The notes below the pieces were generated by a model. That model was given only the letters and a program-made list of their open reading frames with translations. It ran no database searches and was not told the origin of the DNA. Position numbers and translations under genes: made by a program. Below, one piece after another: positions 5,982 to 10,598 of a stretch of DNA of 10,598 nt. The stretch is from Bacillota bacterium (lineage in GTDB: Bacteria; Bacillota; Clostridia; Peptostreptococcales; Anaerovoracaceae), in the NCBI GenBank assembly GCA_017936025.1, contig JAGBGL010000050.1, positions 1-10,598 on the forward strand, read 5' to 3'. The first letter of the stretch is position 1, and every line of letters starts with the position of its first letter.

Positions 5982-6755
5982 ATGAAAAAAATCACATCTA
6001 AAGACAACAAAATTTACAAACTCTGTACGAGACTGGCTTCCAGAAAATACAGAGATACCTATGGACAGTTCCTTGTGGAAGGTGAAAAGGTAATAAGAGA
6101 TGCGGCATCTGCAGGACAGAAACTGGTTACAGTGCTTACAGAAGAGGGATATCCTCTGGATGAAGAAAAGTACCCATGTCCGTGCATAGAGGTTGAGAAA
6201 AAGCTTTTTTCCCAGCTGGCGCAGACAACAACTACTCAGGGAATCATAGCAATAGTAGAGAAACAGACTGTGAGCAGAGAAGAATTCTGTATAAGAATCA
6301 GTGAGAAATCCGGCAATGTCATTCTCCTGGACAGACTTCAGGATCCGGGCAACATCGGAACGATCATAAGAACTGCTGATGCAGCAGGATACAGCGGCGT
6401 GATGACGATAAAGGGAACCGCGGATCTGTATTCCCCTAAAATTGTAAGAGCAACAGCGGGCTCGCTGTTCAGGATGCCGGTATATGCGGCAGACAGTCCT
6501 GATGAGGCTGTTGAAATATTAGAAGCTGCAGGTAAGAAAATACTTGCGACAGGATTTGACACAGATCTGTACTACTATGACGTAGACATGAAAAAAGATA
6601 CCGGACTTATCATCGGAAACGAAGGGAACGGTATTTCAGATGAGCTGATGCAGCAGGCTCATAAAATAATAAAAATTCCTATGGACGGGGAAATCGACTC
6701 CCTGAACGCTGCAGTGGCAGCAGGCATACTGATGTATGAGGCTGTAAGAAAGTAA
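5982..6755 (+). CDS. TrmH/SpoU-family (SPOUT) RNA 2'-O-ribose methyltransferase, YsgA/RlmP-like
   Basis: This is an SAM-dependent enzyme that methylates a ribose 2'-OH in RNA, most likely 23S rRNA. Seen (257 aa): an N-terminal substrate-binding domain beginning ITSKDNKIYKL and including FLVEGEKVI, then the three SPOUT motifs: DRLQDPGNIGTIIRTADAAG (117–136, with Asn124 and Arg130), LIIGNEGNGIS (209–219), and IPMDGEIDSLNAAVAAGIL (232–250, with SLN at 240–242), which form the trefoil-knot SAM site. In Bacillus the gene next to pheS, ysgA, encodes RlmP, reported to make Gm2553 in the A loop; shared position and family suggest the same role, but specificity cannot be read from sequence. The start is supported by family N-termini, yet no SD precedes it: upstream is only the ftsZ terminator's T-rich tail. 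Confidence 0.88.
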   Translation: MKKITSKDNKIYKLCTRLASRKYRDTYGQFLVEGEKVIRDAASAGQKLVTVLTEEGYPLDEEKYPCPCIEVEKKLFSQLAQTTTTQGIIAIVEKQTVSREEFCIRISEKSGNVILLDRLQDPGNIGTIIRTADAAGYSGVMTIKGTADLYSPKIVRATAGSLFRMPVYAADSPDEAVEILEAAGKKILATGFDTDLYYYDVDMKKDTGLIIGNEGNGISDELMQQAHKIIKIPMDGEIDSLNAAVAAGILMYEAVRK

Positions 6756-6780
6756 ATTATATTTTGGAGAGGTAAAATAC

Positions 6781-7803
6781 ATGCAAACTCAATTGAACAA
6801 CATTTTGCAGGCGGCAAAAGAACAGTTAGCAAATGCAGCCACTCTGGCTGAAGTAAATGATGTCCGTGTAAAATACATGGGTAAAAAAGGTGAAGTTACT
6901 CAGATCCTGAAAGGAATGGGAAAACTGCCTCCTGAAGAAAAGAAAGAACTGGGTCAGGCTGCAAACAAAGTAAGAAATGAAATCGAAGAACTGATCAACG
7001 AAAAAATGGCAGAAGTGAAAGCCGCTGCTAAGGAAGCTCAGTTCAAAGCAGAAAAAATCGACGTTACAGAACCTGGAAAAGTTGTAAAAGCAGGCGTAAA
7101 ACATCCTGTGACTCTTACAATCGAAGAAATCTCCAAGGTGTTTATGAATATGGGATTCTCCATTGTGGAAGGGCCTGAAGTTGAAACTGTATTCAACAAC
7201 TTCGACGGACTGAATGCAGGACCGAACCATCCGGCAAGAGATCCTTCCGATACATTCTATATTTCTGATGATATCCTGCTGAGAACACAGACTTCTACAG
7301 TACAGGTAAGAACACTGCAGAAGGAAGAACCTCCTATCAAGGTTATTGCTCCGGGCAGAACATTCAGATGTGATACACCTGATGCTACGCATTCCCCAAT
7401 GTTCCACCAGCTGGAAGGCCTGGTTGTAGACGAAGGAATCACAATGGCTGACCTGAAAGGTACACTGGACAGCTTTGCAAAACAGCTCTTCGGACCTGAA
7501 ACAAAGACAAAGTTCAGACCGCATCACTTCCCGTTCACAGAACCTTCTGCTGAAATGGACGTATCCTGCTTCAAGTGCGGCGGCAAAGGCTGCAGAGTCT
7601 GCAAAGGCAGCGGCTGGATCGAAATCCTGGGATGCGGCATGGTTCATCCGAATGTACTGAAAGTCGGTGATGTTGATACTGAAAAGTACACAGGCTTTGC
7701 GTTCGGTATCGGTGTAGAACGAGTTGCTATGCTGAAGTACGGAGTTGATGATATCAGACTGTTCTATGAAAACGACATGAGATTCATCAATCAGTTCAAA
7801 TAG
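6781..7803 (+). CDS. pheS: Phenylalanyl-tRNA synthetase alpha subunit (PheS)
   Basis: This is the catalytic subunit of the (alpha-beta)2 class II synthetase that charges tRNA-Phe. Seen (340 aa): an N-terminal Lys/Glu-rich coiled coil (about 1–95) that contacts tRNA; FMNMGFSIVEGPEVE and the NHPARDPSDTFYI segment; QTSTVQVRTL (motif 1 region); class II motif 2 around PGRTFRCDTPDATHSPMFHQ (191–210); a four-cysteine CFKCGGKGCRVC insertion (Cys263, 266, 271, 274) found in many bacterial PheS proteins; and motif 3 GFAFGIGVERVAMLKYG (305–321) with the ATP-binding Arg314. The SD GGAGAGG (6766–6772) is 8 nt before the ATG. The gap to the methyltransferase is 25 nt, so the genes are probably co-transcribed, and there is no room for a T-box leader directly before pheS. 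Confidence 0.97.
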   Translation: MQTQLNNILQAAKEQLANAATLAEVNDVRVKYMGKKGEVTQILKGMGKLPPEEKKELGQAANKVRNEIEELINEKMAEVKAAAKEAQFKAEKIDVTEPGKVVKAGVKHPVTLTIEEISKVFMNMGFSIVEGPEVETVFNNFDGLNAGPNHPARDPSDTFYISDDILLRTQTSTVQVRTLQKEEPPIKVIAPGRTFRCDTPDATHSPMFHQLEGLVVDEGITMADLKGTLDSFAKQLFGPETKTKFRPHHFPFTEPSAEMDVSCFKCGGKGCRVCKGSGWIEILGCGMVHPNVLKVGDVDTEKYTGFAFGIGVERVAMLKYGVDDIRLFYENDMRFINQFK

Positions 7804-7816
7804 GGAGGTTAAATAG

Positions 7817-10288
7817 ATGTTAGTTCCAATCGAGTGGTTAAATGATTATATAGATATTAAAGATATCGACACGAAAGAATTCTGCGACCGTATGATTCTT
7901 TCCGGATCCGACCTGGAAACATGCGAATATTTCTGCGAAGAAATGGAAAATGTTCTGGTTGGCAGAATTGAAAAAATTGAAAAACACCCTGATGCAGATA
8001 AACTGGTAGTATGCCAGATCAATGTAGGACAGGAAGAACCGGTTCAGATCGTTACAGGTGCTCCTAATGTATTCGAAGGTGCTTTAGTTCCTGTAGCTAT
8101 GCACAAGAGCCGTATTCCGGGCCCTCTGCACGGAAAAGCAAAAGAAGAAGGCGGCACTAAGATCACTAAAGGCAAGCTGAGGGGCGTTACTTCCTACGGT
8201 ATGCTGTGCTCCGCTGAAGAACTTGGTTTTGAAGACAAAGTGGTTCCTGTTGCACACAGAGACGGTATCTGGATCCTGGAAGAAGAATACGAACCGGGTG
8301 CAGATTTTGCAGAAGCACTGGGTCTGAAACAGGCTGTAGTAGACTTTGATATCACACCTAACAGACCTGACTGTCTGGCTATGGTAGGTATGGCAAGAGA
8401 AGCTGCTGCAACTTTCGACAGAACATTCACTTATCCTGATACAGACCTGGAAGAAGCAGGTGAAGGTCAGGCTTCCGATTTCGTAAGCGTTGAAATCAAG
8501 AATCCGGAAAACTGCAAACGCTACGTTGCAAGAGTTGTAACAGACGTTAAGATCCAGCAGTCTCCATGGTGGCTGCAGAAGAGATTGATGTATGCAGGCA
8601 TGAGACCTATCAACAATATCGTTGACATTACTAACTTCGTAATGCTGGAATACGGTCAGCCGATCCACGCTTTTGACATCAGACAGATCAAAGACAGCAA
8701 GATCATTGTTGAAAATGCTTCCCTGGGTGAAGTGTTCACAACTCTGGATGAGACAGAAAGAAAACTGACTCCTGAAATGCTGATGATCAAAGACGCAGAA
8801 AGATCTGTAGCGATCGCAGGTGTAATGGGCGGCCTGAACTCCGAAATCGAAGAAGACACAACAACGATCGTTATTGAGTCTGCAAACTTCAACGGAGACA
8901 GTGTAAGAGCTACTTCCAGAAAACTGGCTCTGAGAACAGAAGCTTCCGGAAGATTTGAAAAAGGCATCGACCCTAACCTGTGTGAAGCAGCTGCAGACAG
9001 AGTGTGCAAGCTGATTGAAATGCTGGGTGCAGGTAAAGTGTGCAAAGGCAGAGTTGATATATATCCAAACCCTGAGTCTGCAAAGACTATCGACATCAGA
9101 GTCGACAGAATCAATAAAGTTCTGGGTATCGAAATCAGCAGAGAAGAAATGGTTAAATACCTGACTAACCTGGAAATCAAGGTTGAAGGCGAAGGTAACA
9201 TCATGACAGTTACACCTCCTACAATCAGACAGGACCTGGTTGCAGAAGAAGATTATATCGAAGAAGTTGCAAGACTTTACGGCTACGATAAATTACCGGT
9301 AACACTGCCTAAAGGAAACTGTGAATCCGGAATGAGCTATGAAAGATCTCTGAGAGACCTGACAAGAGAAACACTCTGCGGTATGGGCCTGAATGAAATC
9401 CAGACATATTCTTTCGTCAGCCCTAGAGGTGTAGACAAAGTAAGAATCGATGAAGATTCCTGGGAAAGATCCTTCGTAGTACTGACAAACCCTCTGGGTG
9501 AAGAAAACTCTGTAATGAGAACTATCCTGACTCCTAACATGATGGAAGTTCTGGCAAGAAACTATACAAGAAACATCGATTCCGTAATGGCATTTGAACT
9601 TGGTAACACATTCATGGAAAGCATGATGGGTCCGGATCAGCTGCCTGATGAACAGTATTCCTTGTGTATCGGTATGTACGGAAAAGATGCAGATTTCTTC
9701 ACACTGAAAGGTATTGTTGAAGAATTACTGACTATTCTGGGTATCGAAGATTATAAATTCACTGCAGAATCTGAATACGGTGTATATCACCCTGGCAGAT
9801 GTGCGAGAATCTCCATCAAATCTACAAAAGATCTGCTGGTATGGGGACATGAAGTTGATGAAATCGGCATCATGGGTGAAGTTCATCCTGACGTTGCAGA
9901 AAACTACGGTATGGACGGCGTGAGAATCTACTGCTGTGAAATCATGTTCGACACTGTCGTAAGACATGCAAACACAGATATCGTTTACAAACCGCTGCCT
10001 AAATACCCATCTACTTCCAGAGACATCGCGCTGCTGGTAGAAGAAGATGTACAGGTTGGAGATATCATCGATGTTATCAAAGCAGAAGATGACACTATCC
10101 TGGAAGATGTACAGCTGTTTGACGTGTACAGAGGAAAGCAGGTTGAAGAAGGTAAGAAGAGTGTGGCATTCACGCTGACTTACAGACATAAAGATAAGAC
10201 ACTGACTGATGAAGACGTGGCAGAAGTTCACAATAAAGTTCTTGACGCATTAAAAGAAAAAATCAATGCAGTATTAAGAGAAATGTAA
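7817..10288 (+). CDS. pheT: Phenylalanyl-tRNA synthetase beta subunit (PheT)
   Basis: The beta subunit completes the synthetase and provides the editing site that hydrolyses Tyr-tRNA-Phe. Seen (823 aa, normal for the long bacterial form): an EMAP-type tRNA-binding domain (about 40–155, starting VLVGRIEKIEKHPDADKLVV); the FDITPNRPDC motif (177–186); the B3/B4 editing domain (about 215–405) with TSRKLALRTEASGRFEKGID (366–385); the B5 domain (about 410–480) ending in EEDYIEEVARLYGYDKLP; a degenerate catalytic-like core; and a C-terminal ferredoxin-fold anticodon-binding domain (about 724–823, starting YKPLPKYPSTSRDIALLV). The SD GGGAGGT (7803–7809) overlaps the pheS stop and lies 7 nt before ATG, fitting 1:1 co-translation. 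Codon choice is strongly biased, as in ftsZ and pheS. Confidence 0.97.
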   Translation: MLVPIEWLNDYIDIKDIDTKEFCDRMILSGSDLETCEYFCEEMENVLVGRIEKIEKHPDADKLVVCQINVGQEEPVQIVTGAPNVFEGALVPVAMHKSRIPGPLHGKAKEEGGTKITKGKLRGVTSYGMLCSAEELGFEDKVVPVAHRDGIWILEEEYEPGADFAEALGLKQAVVDFDITPNRPDCLAMVGMAREAAATFDRTFTYPDTDLEEAGEGQASDFVSVEIKNPENCKRYVARVVTDVKIQQSPWWLQKRLMYAGMRPINNIVDITNFVMLEYGQPIHAFDIRQIKDSKIIVENASLGEVFTTLDETERKLTPEMLMIKDAERSVAIAGVMGGLNSEIEEDTTTIVIESANFNGDSVRATSRKLALRTEASGRFEKGIDPNLCEAAADRVCKLIEMLGAGKVCKGRVDIYPNPESAKTIDIRVDRINKVLGIEISREEMVKYLTNLEIKVEGEGNIMTVTPPTIRQDLVAEEDYIEEVARLYGYDKLPVTLPKGNCESGMSYERSLRDLTRETLCGMGLNEIQTYSFVSPRGVDKVRIDEDSWERSFVVLTNPLGEENSVMRTILTPNMMEVLARNYTRNIDSVMAFELGNTFMESMMGPDQLPDEQYSLCIGMYGKDADFFTLKGIVEELLTILGIEDYKFTAESEYGVYHPGRCARISIKSTKDLLVWGHEVDEIGIMGEVHPDVAENYGMDGVRIYCCEIMFDTVVRHANTDIVYKPLPKYPSTSRDIALLVEEDVQVGDIIDVIKAEDDTILEDVQLFDVYRGKQVEEGKKSVAFTLTYRHKDKTLTDEDVAEVHNKVLDALKEKINAVLREM

Positions 10289-10300
10289 GGGAGAAAAGCT

Positions 10301-10598
10301 ATGGAAAGCAACAAAGTAAGTGTAAAAATCTATGGCCAGGAATATGTTATCTCAGGTCAGAAGTCCAGAGAACATATTATTAAAGTCGCTGATTATGTAG
10401 ATAATAAGATGCATGAAATTGCCAATGCGGCGCCATCTTGCTCTGTTACCGACCTGGCAGTATTATCATCCGTAAACATTGCGGATGAAACCTTTGACAG
10501 CAAAGACGAAGTTGAAGAACTGAAAAAGCTCAACGTGCAGCTGGAAAAAGATGCGCAGCACTATGTACAGCTGTGGGATGAAGCCAAGAAAAACCACA
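10301..10598 (+). CDS. zapA: Cell division protein ZapA, N-terminal part (runs off the window)
   Basis: 99 codons are visible with no stop. ZapA is a small cytoplasmic dimer/tetramer that bundles FtsZ protofilaments and promotes Z-ring assembly. Seen: the N-terminal globular domain KVSVKIYGQEYVISG, the REHIIKVADYVDNKMHEIA helix, a hydrophobic stretch TDLAVLSSVNIADE typical of the family, and then a heptad-like helix rich in Glu, Lys and Leu from about residue 58, the expected coiled coil. The SD GGGAG (10289–10293) directly follows the pheT stop and is 7 nt before ATG, so it should be co-transcribed with pheST. The family usually ends not far beyond this length, unless the gene has a C-terminal extension as in some Clostridia. 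Placement near pheT matches Bacillus zapA (yshA). Confidence 0.88.
   Translation, partial: MESNKVSVKIYGQEYVISGQKSREHIIKVADYVDNKMHEIANAAPSCSVTDLAVLSSVNIADETFDSKDEVEELKKLNVQLEKDAQHYVQLWDEAKKNH

Noticed and set aside
7567..7602. CxxC pairs in PheS as a novel zinc-finger insertion
   Set aside because: A four-cysteine segment at this place occurs in many bacterial PheS proteins, including those of Firmicutes.
6826..7647. 273-codon minus-strand open frame opposite pheS
   Set aside because: It lies fully antisense to pheS and is rich in Phe, Ser and Cys, as expected from reverse reading of biased codons; no family resemblance.

Overview
The window is one uninterrupted run of plus-strand housekeeping genes. 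It is the 3' half of a division and cell wall (dcw) cluster, followed directly by a pheST–zapA block. Gene families, order, strong GGAGG-type ribosome binding sites, moderate GC content and AGA-dominated arginine codons fit a Gram-positive bacterium of the class Clostridia. The genus cannot be fixed from what is visible. I see no mobile elements, CRISPR arrays, tRNA or rRNA genes, or cargo genes, and no undescribed system. The interesting points lie in the junctions and the gene order.

Region 1 (1–4655), peptidoglycan synthesis and division: the murD 3' end, an ftsW/spoVE-type SEDS glycosyltransferase, murG, murA and ftsQ (divIB). MurA makes the first committed precursor in the cytoplasm and MurD adds D-Glu to it. 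MurG completes lipid II on the inner membrane face, the SEDS protein polymerises it outside, and FtsQ/DivIB belongs to the divisome scaffold. Gaps are short (11–54 nt) or overlapping (ATGA at murA/ftsQ). The murG–murA gap holds a terminator-like hairpin whose 3' arm contains the murA Shine–Dalgarno sequence.

Region 2 (4656–5981), ftsZ as its own unit: a terminator after ftsQ, a perfect extended -10 promoter, ftsZ with its conserved C-terminal tail, and a terminator after ftsZ. No ftsA lies between ftsQ and ftsZ, and no spoIIGA/sigE follows ftsZ.

Region 3 (5982–10598), translation genes plus a division regulator: a SPOUT-class TrmH-family rRNA 2'-O-methyltransferase (like Bacillus YsgA), pheS, pheT and the start of zapA. 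This matches the Bacillus ysgA–pheST–zapA neighbourhood, but here it abuts ftsZ, so FtsZ and its bundling partner ZapA flank the phenylalanyl-tRNA synthetase genes.

All gaps between genes are under 170 nt.
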